64,000 bases of DNA from Phycisphaerales bacterium (GCA_029260345.1 JAJDDK010000005.1:620001-684000); one strand, 5' to 3'. Counted from the first letter of the stretch, positions 32,321 through 41,783 are shown. Program-made: numbers and translations. The notes: a model not told the origin generated them from the sequence alone.

Positions 32321-33960
32321 CGCTGCTCGTCCTCATCTTGATTCCGCTGGCCGGGGCGCTCGTCGTCGGGCTGAGCCCCGAGCGACAGGCGAAATGGATC
32401 GCGCTGGCGTGGACGAGCCTGGCGCTTGGCGCTGCGATCTTCGCGGCGTTCATGTTTGATTGGGCCAATCCCGGTGTGATTCAGTTCTCGCCGAAGAACC
32501 ATGCGTCAGGCGACCTCACTCCTCTGCTGCCGCTGGTTCCGAGTCTTGGGATTTCTATCTCGCTCGGCGCTGACAGCGTCTCGATGTTCCTGATTCTGCT
32601 GACCACGCTGCTCGGCCCGCTGTGCGTGCTGGGTTCGTTTACGGCGATCACGGAGCGCGTCAAGACGTTCTACGTGTGGCTGCTGATCCTGCAGGCCGCG
32701 ATGACGGGTGTGTTTGCCGCTCGCGATCTCATTCTGTTTTACGTGTGCTTTGAGTTCACGCTGGCGCCGATGTTTGTGCTGATCAGTCTCTATGGCAGCA
32801 CGAACCGGCGGTATGCGGCGATCAAGTTCTTTCTTTACACCTTCACCGGTTCGATGATCGCGCTGGCGGGTCTGGTGTATGTCGCTTGGGTGTATTCGAC
32901 GATCCACAACGGCGCGTGGTCGTTTGATATCGCGGACATGCAGCACGCGGCCCTGACGATGTCGCGCACGGAGCAAACGTGGGTGTTGTTCGCGCTGCTG
33001 GCCGGGTTTGCCGTGAAGGTGCCGCTCTTCCCGGTGCACACATGGCTGCCTCTCGCGCACACCGAAGCGCCGACCGCGGGTTCAGTGCTGCTGGCGGGCG
33101 TTTTGTTGAAACTCGGCACCTACGGCATTTTCCGATTCGTACTGCCGTTCGTGCCGCTGGCTGTGGCGGAGTATGCATCGCTGATCGCAATCATCTCGAT
33201 CATCGGCATTCTGTATGCGGGCTTCATCTGCTGGGTGCAGACGGATGTCAAGAAGCTCGTTGCGTATTCGTCCGTGAGCCACCTTGGCTTCTGCGTGCTT
33301 GGACTCGTCGCGCTGAATATGGTCGGCGGCGCCGGGTCGGTCATGTATATGATCAACCACGGCCTTTCGACGGGCGCGCTCTTCTTCTGCATCGGCATGA
33401 TGTACGAGCGCTACCACACGCGATCAATGAACGAAGTCGGCGGCCTCGCGCGGCGGATGCCGGTGTGGTCGTTCTTCATGGTGTTCTTCACGATGGCGAG
33501 CGTCGGTTTGCCGGGCCTCAATGGTTTTGTTGGCGAATTCATGGCGCTGCTGGGCACTTTCCAGAGCGGCGCACGCACCATTGGCGCTGGTGGAACGCAC
33601 GGACCGCTCGGGCCGTGGTTCGCGGCGGTCGCCGCCACCGGCATGATCGTCGCCGCGATGTATTTGCTGTACATGGTCGGTCGCGTGGTCTTTGGTCCGT
33701 TGAAAGAGCCGGATCACCATCATGCGCATGAAACACTGCCTGCGGATCTGAACGCGCGCGAGATCACTGTGCTGGCGCCGCTGGCGGTGCTGTGTGTGGT
33801 GCTTGGTGTGTATCCGTCGCCGATGCTGCGAGCCCTTGAAGCGCCGGTGGCGACGACGATCGCCGCGGCTCGAGAGGCGAGCAGCCGCATGGCGCCCGTC
33901 CCGATGGATTCCGGCCACGCGGAAGTCGCGCTGATTCATGACGGGGAGGCCTCGCGATGA
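32317..33960 (+). CDS. nuoM: NADH-quinone oxidoreductase subunit M
   Basis: 547 residues, GTG start. Antiporter-like subunit with FEFTLAPMFVLISLYG, KVPLFPVHTWLPLAHTEAPTAGSVLLAGVLLKLGTYG, KKLVAYSSVSHLGF and the MINHGLSTGALFFCIGMMYERYHTR pattern, all characteristic of NuoM. Fourteen or so helices. It ends with an ATGA overlap with nuoN. Confidence 0.96.
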   Translation: MTLLVLILIPLAGALVVGLSPERQAKWIALAWTSLALGAAIFAAFMFDWANPGVIQFSPKNHASGDLTPLLPLVPSLGISISLGADSVSMFLILLTTLLGPLCVLGSFTAITERVKTFYVWLLILQAAMTGVFAARDLILFYVCFEFTLAPMFVLISLYGSTNRRYAAIKFFLYTFTGSMIALAGLVYVAWVYSTIHNGAWSFDIADMQHAALTMSRTEQTWVLFALLAGFAVKVPLFPVHTWLPLAHTEAPTAGSVLLAGVLLKLGTYGIFRFVLPFVPLAVAEYASLIAIISIIGILYAGFICWVQTDVKKLVAYSSVSHLGFCVLGLVALNMVGGAGSVMYMINHGLSTGALFFCIGMMYERYHTRSMNEVGGLARRMPVWSFFMVFFTMASVGLPGLNGFVGEFMALLGTFQSGARTIGAGGTHGPLGPWFAAVAATGMIVAAMYLLYMVGRVVFGPLKEPDHHHAHETLPADLNAREITVLAPLAVLCVVLGVYPSPMLRALEAPVATTIAAAREASSRMAPVPMDSGHAEVALIHDGEASR

Positions 33961-35546
33961 TTGAGAAACTCGCGCAGCTTCACCCGGAGATCGCGCTGTT
34001 CGCCGCGACTTGCATCGTGATGGTGCTGGGATTGGCGAAGTCATCGTTCTGGCGCGGCATGAGCGTGTGGGTGACGGGCCTTGGCCTCGTTGCCGCGCTG
34101 GTGCTTTCGTTTTTCTCGCCGCAGACGGACGGCATGCTGCCGAATTCATTGCCGTATCTGAAAGCGATGATTGCGGCGATTGGCCTGATGATCCTGCCGC
34201 TGATGGGCGGCACAGTGGATCGCTGGTACGAGCGCACGGTTGGCCGCGGCGCTTCGTTTGATCCGCTTCGTGTGACGCGCGGCGAGTTCTATGCGTTCTA
34301 CTTGTTGTCGCTGATGGGCGTGATGTTGTGCGTCACCGCCGATGATTTGATCTGGTTGTTTCTCGCGCTCGAACTGACGAGCCTGCCGACGTACATCATG
34401 GTGGCGATGAGCACGCCGCGATTGCGGTCGCAGGAAGCGGGCGTGAAGTACTTCTTCCTTGGAGCGCTCTCAGCGGCGACGTTCCTGTACGGCTTTGCGA
34501 TGCTGTACGGCGCGACTGGGACGACGCAGCTTCAGGACATTGCGATTCACTTCCGTACGGAAGGCATGGGACTGATCGGCACGCTCGGACTCGTGATGGC
34601 GCTGATCGGTGTGTCGTTCAAAATCGCTGCGGCGCCGATGCACTTCTACACGCCTGATGTGTACCAGGGCGCGGCTTCACCCGTTTCCGCGTTCCTCGCA
34701 TTTGCCCCGAAGGCGGCGGGCTTTGTGGTGATGATCCAGCTGCTCTCAACCGTCGGCTGGGGCTGGGGCGAGCATGGCATCGCGCTGCCGGAAGCGCTGC
34801 GCATCACGCTCTGGGTGATCGCGGCGATCACGATGACGTTTGGCAATGTGCTGGCGCTCTTGCAGTCCAACGCGAAACGGATGCTGGCGTATTCGTCCAT
34901 TGCGCACTCCGGCTACATGCTGGTTGGATTGCTGGTGGGGCCGGGGCAAGGGCCGATCGCCGGCAATGGCCTTGGCGCGGCGATGTTTTATCTGCTGTGC
35001 TACGGCGTGATGAACCTCGGCGCCTTTGCGGTGCTGGCGTGCCTTGAGAAGCGCGACGAGCATGGTGAGCTTGTTGAGATTGAAACGGTCGAGGATTTGC
35101 GCGGCTTGCATGCAGCGCGCCCCGGTTTGGCATGGGCGATGACGCTGTGCGCTTTATCGCTACTGGGCATGCCGCCGCTTCTTGGTTTCTGGGGCAAGCT
35201 TGGACTCTTCACGAGCGGCATCAGCGCCGGCGAGATCGGCCTTGTGGTCATCATGGGTCTGAACAGCGCGGTTGCGGCGTTCTACTATCTGCGACTCGTT
35301 CGAGCCGTCATGCTCGATACGCGCGATGAAGACATGGATCGCCCGGCGCTGACGGACATGTTTGGTCGTCGCGTCGCAGCGGGACTTTCCGCGGTAGGTG
35401 TTCTGGTTGTCGTGATCTGGGCGGGCCAGTTGCAGGCCGCGAGCGATCATGCGACGGAAGTGAATCCACGCATTCGGCAGTTCAATGAACGCGTCGTGGA
35501 AGCCGAGGAAACGCCGGTCATCGAATCAATCGCGCGAAACGATTGA
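33957..35546 (+). CDS. nuoN: NADH-quinone oxidoreductase subunit N
   Basis: 529 residues. Third antiporter-like subunit, with FLALELTSLPTYIMVAM, SQEAGVKYFFLGALSAATFLYG, KIAAAPMHFYTPDVYQGAASPVSAFLAFAPKAAGF and KRMLAYSSIAHSGYMLVG. It is the last nuo gene present; subunits A-I are not in the window. The gap to the next (convergent) gene is only 33 bp and has no clear terminator. Confidence 0.96.
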   Translation: MIEKLAQLHPEIALFAATCIVMVLGLAKSSFWRGMSVWVTGLGLVAALVLSFFSPQTDGMLPNSLPYLKAMIAAIGLMILPLMGGTVDRWYERTVGRGASFDPLRVTRGEFYAFYLLSLMGVMLCVTADDLIWLFLALELTSLPTYIMVAMSTPRLRSQEAGVKYFFLGALSAATFLYGFAMLYGATGTTQLQDIAIHFRTEGMGLIGTLGLVMALIGVSFKIAAAPMHFYTPDVYQGAASPVSAFLAFAPKAAGFVVMIQLLSTVGWGWGEHGIALPEALRITLWVIAAITMTFGNVLALLQSNAKRMLAYSSIAHSGYMLVGLLVGPGQGPIAGNGLGAAMFYLLCYGVMNLGAFAVLACLEKRDEHGELVEIETVEDLRGLHAARPGLAWAMTLCALSLLGMPPLLGFWGKLGLFTSGISAGEIGLVVIMGLNSAVAAFYYLRLVRAVMLDTRDEDMDRPALTDMFGRRVAAGLSAVGVLVVVIWAGQLQAASDHATEVNPRIRQFNERVVEAEETPVIESIARND

Positions 35547-35579
35547 TCCTGCTGAACGAGTTTCTTTCTCACAACTGAG

Positions 35580-36356
35580 TTAGTTGCCTTGCGCTGCGGG
35601 CTTGGCTTTCGACGGGTCGGCTTTGTTTGCCGCTTCGTTGAGGCCTTTGAATCCGCCGGACTGTTGCAGCACAAACCCGACCATCGCAACGACGCCGGTG
35701 ACGATCGGCAGGATGCGCGGCCCTTCGTTGAGCGCTTCAACCAAACCCTCGTTCATGCCGTCCACCTTCAGCAGCGCGGAAAGCACACCGGTGGTGAGCA
35801 GCACCGCGCCAAGGATGGACGTGAACAGAATGATCACGAGGCGGAACGCGACGAACGCGAGCATGCCGAGCACAATGAGCCCGATGATCGAACCGAACAT
35901 GTGCTGCGATGAATCACCGGTGACGGTCGTCCAGATATTGGCGCCGACAAAAGCGCCGGCGAGTCCGGCCATCAGTGCGGCGGTGTAGCGCATCAGTGGA
36001 AGCGCCAGCACGGCGATCAGCAATCCACCTGCAACTCCAGTCAGTGCGCCGTGCGCGCCAACTTCGGGGCCGGCGGCAAGTCCTGCGGTGATGCCGCCGA
36101 TGGCGGCCAGCGCGAGGATCAATCCCTTGTGCCAGCGGTACCCGTTCAGCACGCACATGCCGCCAATGAAAATAAAGACGGCGGACCAGATCAGATTGAG
36201 TTGCTGGAGCGGTTCAACCACTTCGTGCGGTTGAGATAGAAGATCGATGTTGCCGCGAAGCGATTCCGCCAGTTTGACAATCGTTGGGTTGGCAAAATCA
36301 ACGGCGTTGGAACCCGCACCGGAATCCTGTGCGAGCAGTATCTGCGCTCCAAACAT
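35580..36356 (-). CDS. Multi-spanning membrane protein, paralogous to upstream neighbour
   Basis: About 258 residues from the ATG at 36356, preceded by AAGGCGAGG at a good distance; a GTG at 36380 overlaps the upstream stop by 4 bp and would add eight residues. Six or seven glycine- and alanine-rich helices (VFIFIGGMCVLNGYRW, LALAAIGGITAGLAAG, GLIVLGMLAFVAFRLVIILF). The glycine-rich small-residue pattern recalls DUF4203/TMEM198-like proteins, but I cannot confirm it. Function unknown. Convergent to nuoN. Confidence 0.7.
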   Translation of the reverse strand: MFGAQILLAQDSGAGSNAVDFANPTIVKLAESLRGNIDLLSQPHEVVEPLQQLNLIWSAVFIFIGGMCVLNGYRWHKGLILALAAIGGITAGLAAGPEVGAHGALTGVAGGLLIAVLALPLMRYTAALMAGLAGAFVGANIWTTVTGDSSQHMFGSIIGLIVLGMLAFVAFRLVIILFTSILGAVLLTTGVLSALLKVDGMNEGLVEALNEGPRILPIVTGVVAMVGFVLQQSGGFKGLNEAANKADPSKAKPAAQGN

Positions 36357-36376
36357 GAAAACCTCGCCTTCTTGCG

Positions 36377-37357
36377 TCACTCTGCGCGAGAAGACTTATC
36401 GGTTTTCGGCTTGAGAACGGTCCACTGAAGAGCCAGACCAATTGCCGCGATGATCAGCCACAGGGCAAGCCACCCGCGCGCTGAATCAGGCAACGATGCG
36501 GCGCCGGGCACGGAAAAATCACGAAGCAGCTTCGCGCCAACTGGCGTCCAAATGCCTGCTCCGATGAAGGCGGAGCCGACGGCCGCAACGCGCTTCGGGA
36601 ACGAAAGTCCGAGAAGAAACCCAGCGAGGCCTCCCAGGACTGCCGCGACGCCAAGAACCAGTCGTTGATCCCCCGGCAGGTTTCCCCACATCGCGCGGGC
36701 TTCAGCGGCGAGTTCGGCGATGAATGCGCGCGTGCGTTCAGCGGCGGATCGAACGATCGCAGCAGCGGCATCGACCGCTGCATCAACGGCTTCATCTTCC
36801 AAATCAGTTGTTTCGTTATCGGACGACTTGGCGCCGCCGTTGGTTCCGAAGATCGTGTCGAGCGCGAAATCCAAAGAGCTGTCACTCGCGGGTTCGGCGT
36901 TCGGCCCGGATCCATCTTCGCGCGGCACGCCGGTCAAGAACATGGACTCTCCGGTCAAGGGCGTCCCGGCGCTATCCGCAACGGCTGGGCCTAACCACAT
37001 CACGGCCGCGGCGATCAACGGCGCAAGCACGCCGCCCGTGGTTCCCAGCGCCGTCGCCATCGACAGTCGAAACAGCAACAGTCCTGCAAGAACGCCTCCA
37101 ACAGCGCCAACCGCGATTCCTACGTATGGCGAGATATCCAGCCCGATCATCGCGGGCACGAACAGCCCAGCCGCGGCGCCGGCGACCCCAAAAAGGAATC
37201 CGTACATGGGCCGCACCAGCCGCCCGCCGAACGCCCACATCAAGAGGCCGCTCACCAGTACAGCGCCGACGATCAGCAATCCCGCTGGCGGGAGCGACCG
37301 AAAGCTGGTGTCGGCCAGTTCGCCGAGGTCCGAGATTGGCGTCGAAAGGCTGAGCAT
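36377..37357 (-). CDS. Multi-spanning membrane protein with acidic linker
   Basis: About 326 residues from the ATG at 37357 (MLSLSTPISDLG); earlier in-frame starts at 37480 or 37393 (GTG) cannot be ruled out. Helical blocks at the N-terminus (LLIVGAVLVSGLLMWAFGG; VAGAAAGLFVPAMIG; AVGAVGGVLAGLLLFRL) and C-terminus (LVLGVAAVLGGLAGFLLGL) flank a long acidic, Asp/Glu-rich linker (SSDNETTDLEDEAVDAAVDAA...). Similar Gly-rich helical units link it to the following gene, which starts 21 bp later. Function unknown. Confidence 0.7.
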   Translation of the reverse strand: MLSLSTPISDLGELADTSFRSLPPAGLLIVGAVLVSGLLMWAFGGRLVRPMYGFLFGVAGAAAGLFVPAMIGLDISPYVGIAVGAVGGVLAGLLLFRLSMATALGTTGGVLAPLIAAAVMWLGPAVADSAGTPLTGESMFLTGVPREDGSGPNAEPASDSSLDFALDTIFGTNGGAKSSDNETTDLEDEAVDAAVDAAAAIVRSAAERTRAFIAELAAEARAMWGNLPGDQRLVLGVAAVLGGLAGFLLGLSFPKRVAAVGSAFIGAGIWTPVGAKLLRDFSVPGAASLPDSARGWLALWLIIAAIGLALQWTVLKPKTDKSSRAE

Positions 37358-37513
37358 GGGGGTCTGAAGCCGCGAGCGCGGCGTTTCCTTCACATGATTC
37401 GGCTTTCCCAGGGCAATGTTTCCACAACCGAGCGGGATGGCCCACTGGAAGGATGCCACACGGCTGGCGTTCCGCCACATCTATCGGGGTGGCCTTGGAC
37501 GCAAAGGGAGCCG

Positions 37514-38683
37514 ATGATGTCCGATTGTATGGATCAGGCGAACGAGCAGAACTCGAAGGATAGCGCCGCGGGCCAGCCCCCTGAGCCGCAGGAGCTTCAG
37601 GACCTGCGCGTGCGCATTGACGATGTGGACCGGCGCCTGGTCGAACTGCTGAACGAACGCGCCCAGATCATCGTCGAGGTCGGGCAGCTCAAACGCTCCA
37701 CCGGCACGCCGATCTACGCGCCGCACCGCGAAGCGGCGGTGCTGAAGCGCGCGATCGCTTCGAACAAAGGACCGCTCCCGGATCGCACGATCGAAGGCGT
37801 GTATCGCGAACTGATGAGCGGTTCGTTTGCGCTGGAGCAGCCGCTGCGCATTGGCTACCTCGGCCCGGCGGGGTCGTTCAGTCATCAGGCGGCGGTGGCG
37901 CAGTTTGGGTCATCGGTTTCGTTTGAAGATCTGCACGCGATCGAGGGCGTGTTCACGGAAGTGCAGCGCGGCCATGTGGACTACGGCCTCGTGCCAATTG
38001 AAAACTCCACCGGCGGCGGCATTGTCGAAGCGCTGGATGCGTTTCGCGATGTGGCGGATCAGGTGTTCGTGTACGCGGAGATTCAACTCACGATTCGGCA
38101 CGCGCTCTTGGCGAATTGCGAGCCGAAGGATGTCAAGCGGATTTATTCAAAGCCGGAAGTGTTCCCGCAGTGCCGCAAGTGGTTGAGTGTGCAATACCCA
38201 GCGGCGGAGCTGGTGCCGGCGCCGAGTACGAGCCGCGCCGTGATGATGGCCCGCGACGAGCAGGCGGCAGATGCGAACGCGGGCGTCGCGGCGATTGCGT
38301 CCACACTGGCCGGGCAGATCTACGGCGTGAACCCGATCTTCGAAGACATCGAGGACAACCCGAACAATCTCACGCGCTTCTTCGTGATCTCGCGCCAAAA
38401 GGCGGAGCCATCGGGCGACGACAAGACGTCGATTATGTTCACGACGGAAGACAAACCCGGCGCGCTGGTGCGCGTGCTGAGCATTTTCGACCGCGCCGGC
38501 GTGAACCTGACGCACATTGATAAACGCCCCAGCGGTCGCGAGAATTGGCGCTATACGTTTTTCATTGATGCGGTGGGGCACCAGAAGGACGAGCCGCTGA
38601 AGGGCGCAATCAACTTTGCGCGCGGGGATTGCGAAACGCTGCATGTGCTTGGGAGTTACCCGCGGGCGCGGCGGATTTTGTAA
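37514..38683 (+). CDS. pheA: Bifunctional chorismate mutase/prephenate dehydratase
   Basis: 389 residues from the ATG at 37514, with AAGGGAG just upstream. N-terminal AroQ-type chorismate mutase (LRVRIDDVDRRLVELLNERAQIIVEV...IYAPHREAAVL), then the prephenate dehydratase domain (RIGYLGPAGSFSHQAA, VPIENSTGGGIVEALDAF, NNLTRFFVIS with the catalytic threonine), and a C-terminal ACT domain (KPGALVRVLSIFDRAGVNLTHIDKRPS) for phenylalanine feedback. Makes phenylpyruvate from chorismate. With phhA in the same window it can set phenylalanine flux in both directions. Divergent from the membrane protein gene upstream. Confidence 0.96.
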   Translation: MMSDCMDQANEQNSKDSAAGQPPEPQELQDLRVRIDDVDRRLVELLNERAQIIVEVGQLKRSTGTPIYAPHREAAVLKRAIASNKGPLPDRTIEGVYRELMSGSFALEQPLRIGYLGPAGSFSHQAAVAQFGSSVSFEDLHAIEGVFTEVQRGHVDYGLVPIENSTGGGIVEALDAFRDVADQVFVYAEIQLTIRHALLANCEPKDVKRIYSKPEVFPQCRKWLSVQYPAAELVPAPSTSRAVMMARDEQAADANAGVAAIASTLAGQIYGVNPIFEDIEDNPNNLTRFFVISRQKAEPSGDDKTSIMFTTEDKPGALVRVLSIFDRAGVNLTHIDKRPSGRENWRYTFFIDAVGHQKDEPLKGAINFARGDCETLHVLGSYPRARRIL

Positions 38684-38716
38684 TTCATTATTGAGCGCGT
38701 TTGTGATTGTCGTAGA

Positions 38717-39253
38717 ATGACTTCCATGAGTATGGCCTTGTATCTGCGATTTCGACGGTATTGCTGGCCGGTCGCGCGGTGGCTTGGGTGCCTGGCCGCC
38801 GCAGCGGCACTGGTGCTTGGACTCGTTCAGATGACCATTTTGGCGATCGCAGGACCGCCATCAATCGTGAGATTTCATGGTTTCGAATCCGTGATGTGGT
38901 GGTCAGTGAACGAGCCAGTTCGCTCAACGGATTTTATTTATTCGTTTGTGCTTCAGGCGATCATTGTCGCGACAGGAGTCGCCTTTCTTTTTCAGCGATG
39001 GCGGGTGACACGCGCCCTCTTCGTGCTTGGATTCGCTGCTTTCTATGTGTTTGCATGTCACTTCAGAATTCAAGACTTTCCAATTGCAGTTTTCAATCTT
39101 GGTGTTTGGCTGAATCCCGGTGATTTGTTTGCAGTTTTATTTCTGTGGGTGACCTGGAATGAAATGACGTGCCGCATGCGCGGCGTGATCGATCCATCAG
39201 TGCCTGCCCTTTTGAAACCTGAGCTGCGCGTAGCAAATGCCGTTACGGGCTAG
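38717..39253 (+). CDS. Hypothetical membrane protein
   Basis: 178 residues. Basic N-terminus and four hydrophobic segments (LGCLAAAAALVLGLVQMTIL, FIYSFVLQAIIVATGVAFLF, ALFVLGFAAFYVFACHF, DLFAVLFLWVTW). The base composition is less GC-rich than in neighbouring genes. No family recognised. Start may be the second ATG nine bases later (MSMALYLRF). Located 33 bp after pheA, no terminator between. Confidence 0.6.
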   Translation: MTSMSMALYLRFRRYCWPVARWLGCLAAAAALVLGLVQMTILAIAGPPSIVRFHGFESVMWWSVNEPVRSTDFIYSFVLQAIIVATGVAFLFQRWRVTRALFVLGFAAFYVFACHFRIQDFPIAVFNLGVWLNPGDLFAVLFLWVTWNEMTCRMRGVIDPSVPALLKPELRVANAVTG

Positions 39254-39359
39254 ATCTCAATTCGATCATGTGTCGAGTGTCGATGGGCGCGCACCGACGT
39301 CTGAATCACCACGCAATGCCGTGATTTTCAGTTGAGCGAATCTGCGGGACAGTTCGAAA

Positions 39360-39677
39360 TCAGCCCTGCGGGCGCTGTTGCGAGCGGGGCTGCTCGAGGT
39401 TGATTTCGCCGAAGCGTTCTTCGTAGGCGTTGATCGCCTGGTTGAGTGAGCTGGCGAGTCGTTTGGCGCCGGCCCAGTTCAGGATGACGCGGCTGTTCGC
39501 GTAGAAGACCATTGTTGGGGTTTGTCCCTGGCCGCCCTGCATGGGGAGGTTGAGGCCGAAGTCGAGGACGACTTCATCCATCGCGGTGTTGGTGCGGATG
39601 GTGTTGGCGTAGGCGCTGGTCATCTTGGATTCATCAACGCGGATCTGCACCTGCTGCTGTTGCGGCTGGTCGGCCAT
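39360..39677 (-). CDS. DUF3467 family protein
   Basis: 105 residues from the ATG at 39677, which has GGAGAGAAG upstream. After a Gln-rich start the family pattern VQIRVDESKMTSAYANTIRTNTAMDEVVLDFGLN is clear, followed by VILNWAGAKRLASSLNQAINAYEERFGEI. DUF3467 proteins are small soluble beta/alpha proteins of unknown role. A glutamine-rich N-terminus and QQRPQG tail are the only oddities. tRNA-Leu lies just upstream on the same strand. Confidence 0.88.
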   Translation of the reverse strand: MADQPQQQQVQIRVDESKMTSAYANTIRTNTAMDEVVLDFGLNLPMQGGQGQTPTMVFYANSRVILNWAGAKRLASSLNQAINAYEERFGEINLEQPRSQQRPQG

Positions 39678-39721
39678 GGTCTTCTCTCCTCGCGTGGTCT
39701 GGTAGGTCTTCATGATTGCAA

Positions 39722-39804
39722 TGCCGGAGGTGGGACTTGAACCCACACGCCCTTGCGGGCAATGGATTTTGAATCCATCGCGTCTGCCATTCCGCCACTC
39801 CGGC
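39722..39804 (-). tRNA. tRNA-Leu (anticodon CAA)
   Basis: Read on the minus strand it begins GCCGGAG and ends CTCCGGCA, giving a perfect 7-bp acceptor stem. The anticodon stem ATGGA/TCCAT closes the loop TTCAAAA, so the anticodon is CAA (Leu). A long variable arm (GCCCGCAAGGGC type) fits leucine class II tRNAs, and the T-loop GGGTTCAAGTCCC is present. CCA is not encoded. Confidence 0.93.
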
Positions 39805-40206
39805 GCTCGAAAACGCAGGCGGGACATCGTATCGATTTTGGTGTCGGTGTCGCGGCGGGTGGAATAGAAAGTCGTAAGTGTTTTCGTGTCAGGTGATTAG
39901 CAATTAGATGGCTTGAAATTGGAATTTGTGTTGCGCATTGACGTGCGGCTCCGCCTTGAGAGTTGGTGGAGGTGGTCTGCAAGGCTCAGACCCACTCCAC
40001 GATCATCGGCGCGGCGCCAAGGCCGCGTCCGTCGCCGGTGGCTTTTGACTTGCACCCACTTCCATTGAGGCATGCTCTGCGCGGCCCGCATCGAGGGGCG
40101 ATGCGCGGCCGCGGCAAGTTTTCAGGCCGCCTCAAAGCCGTTCTTGACTCCATGGCCGCATCAGCAACTCGTGATGGCGATTATACTTACGTTATAGGAC
40201 ATGTTA
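39805..40206. other. Gene-free stretch upstream of the beta-helix cassette
   Basis: Together with the region to 40417 this gap is 613 bp. Reading frames within it show no protein-like features. It has locally AT-rich patches near 39880-39920 and 40180-40200 (TTATACTTACGTTATAGG), unusual for this genome and possibly promoter-related. I see no RNA gene. Confidence 0.4.
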
Positions 40207-40250
40207 GGGGTCATTTGCTCCGGGTTTTTCACTTCGGTTTGAATGACCCC
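40207..40250. promoter_or_regulatory. 9-bp inverted repeat upstream of the first beta-helix gene
   Basis: GGGGTCATT (40207-40215) and AATGACCCC (40242-40250) are perfect inverted repeats separated by 26 bases. A TATGAT hexamer (40256-40261) follows at once, so this may be an operator over a promoter, or a stem-loop in the leader. By-eye inference. Confidence 0.4.
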
Positions 40251-40417
40251 TTTGATATGATCTGGTGTCTTGGGGCAGTGACTACCGGTTTTGCAAGGGG
40301 TGTGTGTCGATCCGCCTTTGGCCGGCGAAAACCTGCGTGAATTCATCGCAGCGTTGTTGCGGCGATGGGAGAAAAGACGCGCTGGGTCACGCCCGGTTCT
40401 TCAGGGAGATTGGCGCC

Positions 40418-41716
40418 ATGAATCGATTCGCTGTGGTTGCGCTCGGAGTTGGGGTGCTCGGTGTTTGGTCGAATGCGCTGGGCGCTCCGTTGACGCCGCC
40501 GCCCGGGGCCGTGAGCGCTACAGGATCCACGCAGATTTTCTCGGTTCCGTTCACGATTACGCAGCCGGGCGCTTATCGCCTCGGACGCAATGTCGCGATG
40601 TCGTCGTCGACGAATGGCATTGTCATTCAGTCGAGCAATGTGACGCTTGATCTTGGCGGTCACACGCTTGATGGCGCCAACATCGGGATTGAAGGGATCG
40701 TACTTGACGGCGCCCTGAGCAATGTGACCATTCAAAATGGTGTGATCGCAAATTGGCTCAACGCGGGTGTGTATTCAGGCGGCGACGATGACATCAATGT
40801 CACGTGCAAGGAACTTGAAATCAGCAACATTGGTTTTGGCGGGATCGAATTCTTCAACTCGCAGGTCAATGTTCGAAATTGTGCGATCCGCACCGGCAAT
40901 CCGGGCATCGCTGTCGGCCAGGGCAGCATTGTGGAGAACTCGCACATCGGGTCAACGGTGGGCGCCGGCATTTTCGCGGGAATCGGCTCGGTCATCTCGA
41001 ATTCGACCGTGCACACAGCCGGCGGCGACGGCATTTTTACCGGCACGAATTGCCTGGTGAAGGGTGTGACGGTCACACTCGGCGCCTTGAGGGGCGTCAC
41101 GCTTGGCGACAACAGCGTGATGGTGGAGAGCGCCGTGCACCAGTCGGGCGTGCTCGCGGCCGCGGCTTCGTCGGAAGATCAAATCATCATGCGCAACCCG
41201 CGCACCGGCGAAGTGGTCGAGATTCATTCACTGGCGCTACTTGAGCCAACGGTGGTCAGCCAGCGCGGGGGCGAGGCGACGCCAAACCTCACGTATGCGC
41301 TTCTGACGGCCGAAGGCGGCGCCGGCATGGGCGTCGCGGCTGGTTTGCGCTGCCGCATTGAGGATTGCGTCATCAGCAATGGCGCGGCGGCCGGTGTCGT
41401 GCTTGGTGACGGCGGCTACATCAGCGACACGATCGTGACGAACAATTTTGGCGCCGGCATCGTGACCGGGTTCTTTGGATCCGTGGTGCGATGCAATGTG
41501 GTGGCGAATTTTGGTGACGGCATTGTCGTGAACGGCGAGGACAATCTCATCGACGGTAACTCCATTTCCGTCAATCTCAATGGGATCGTGTTGAACGACA
41601 ACTTCAACCGTGTCGTGCACAACGACCTCTCCTTGAATTCGATCATTGACAATGCAGGCAATACGTTGCCGCCGCTCAGCGATGTGACCAATTCCTGGAC
41701 GAACTTCTCCGACTGA
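40418..41716 (+). CDS. Secreted right-handed parallel beta-helix protein (cassette copy 1)
   Basis: 432 residues from the ATG at 40418, preceded by AGGGAG. A signal peptide (VVALGVGVLGVWSNALGA) is followed by PLTPPPGAV...TITQPGAYRLGRNV and then many short repeats with Asn ladders (GIVIQSSNVTLDLGGHTLDG, GIEGIVLDGALSNVTIQNGVI, GIFAGIGSVISNSTVHTAGG, GIVTGFFGSVVRCNVVANFGDGIVV). This is the pectate-lyase-like NosD/beta-helix fold, used for carbohydrate binding or cleavage. Catalytic residues not identified. It lacks the dockerin repeats of its neighbour. Confidence 0.85.
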   Translation: MNRFAVVALGVGVLGVWSNALGAPLTPPPGAVSATGSTQIFSVPFTITQPGAYRLGRNVAMSSSTNGIVIQSSNVTLDLGGHTLDGANIGIEGIVLDGALSNVTIQNGVIANWLNAGVYSGGDDDINVTCKELEISNIGFGGIEFFNSQVNVRNCAIRTGNPGIAVGQGSIVENSHIGSTVGAGIFAGIGSVISNSTVHTAGGDGIFTGTNCLVKGVTVTLGALRGVTLGDNSVMVESAVHQSGVLAAAASSEDQIIMRNPRTGEVVEIHSLALLEPTVVSQRGGEATPNLTYALLTAEGGAGMGVAAGLRCRIEDCVISNGAAAGVVLGDGGYISDTIVTNNFGAGIVTGFFGSVVRCNVVANFGDGIVVNGEDNLIDGNSISVNLNGIVLNDNFNRVVHNDLSLNSIIDNAGNTLPPLSDVTNSWTNFSD

Positions 41717-41783
41717 TCGTGCGAATAGGAATCCGATTCGACGGTTTTCTGGGTCGAACAGACGCCGCACAAAGGAGATCATC

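Noticed and set aside
37358-37513. Phenylalanine attenuator leader before pheA
   Set aside because: No Phe-rich leader peptide or terminator/antiterminator pair is visible.
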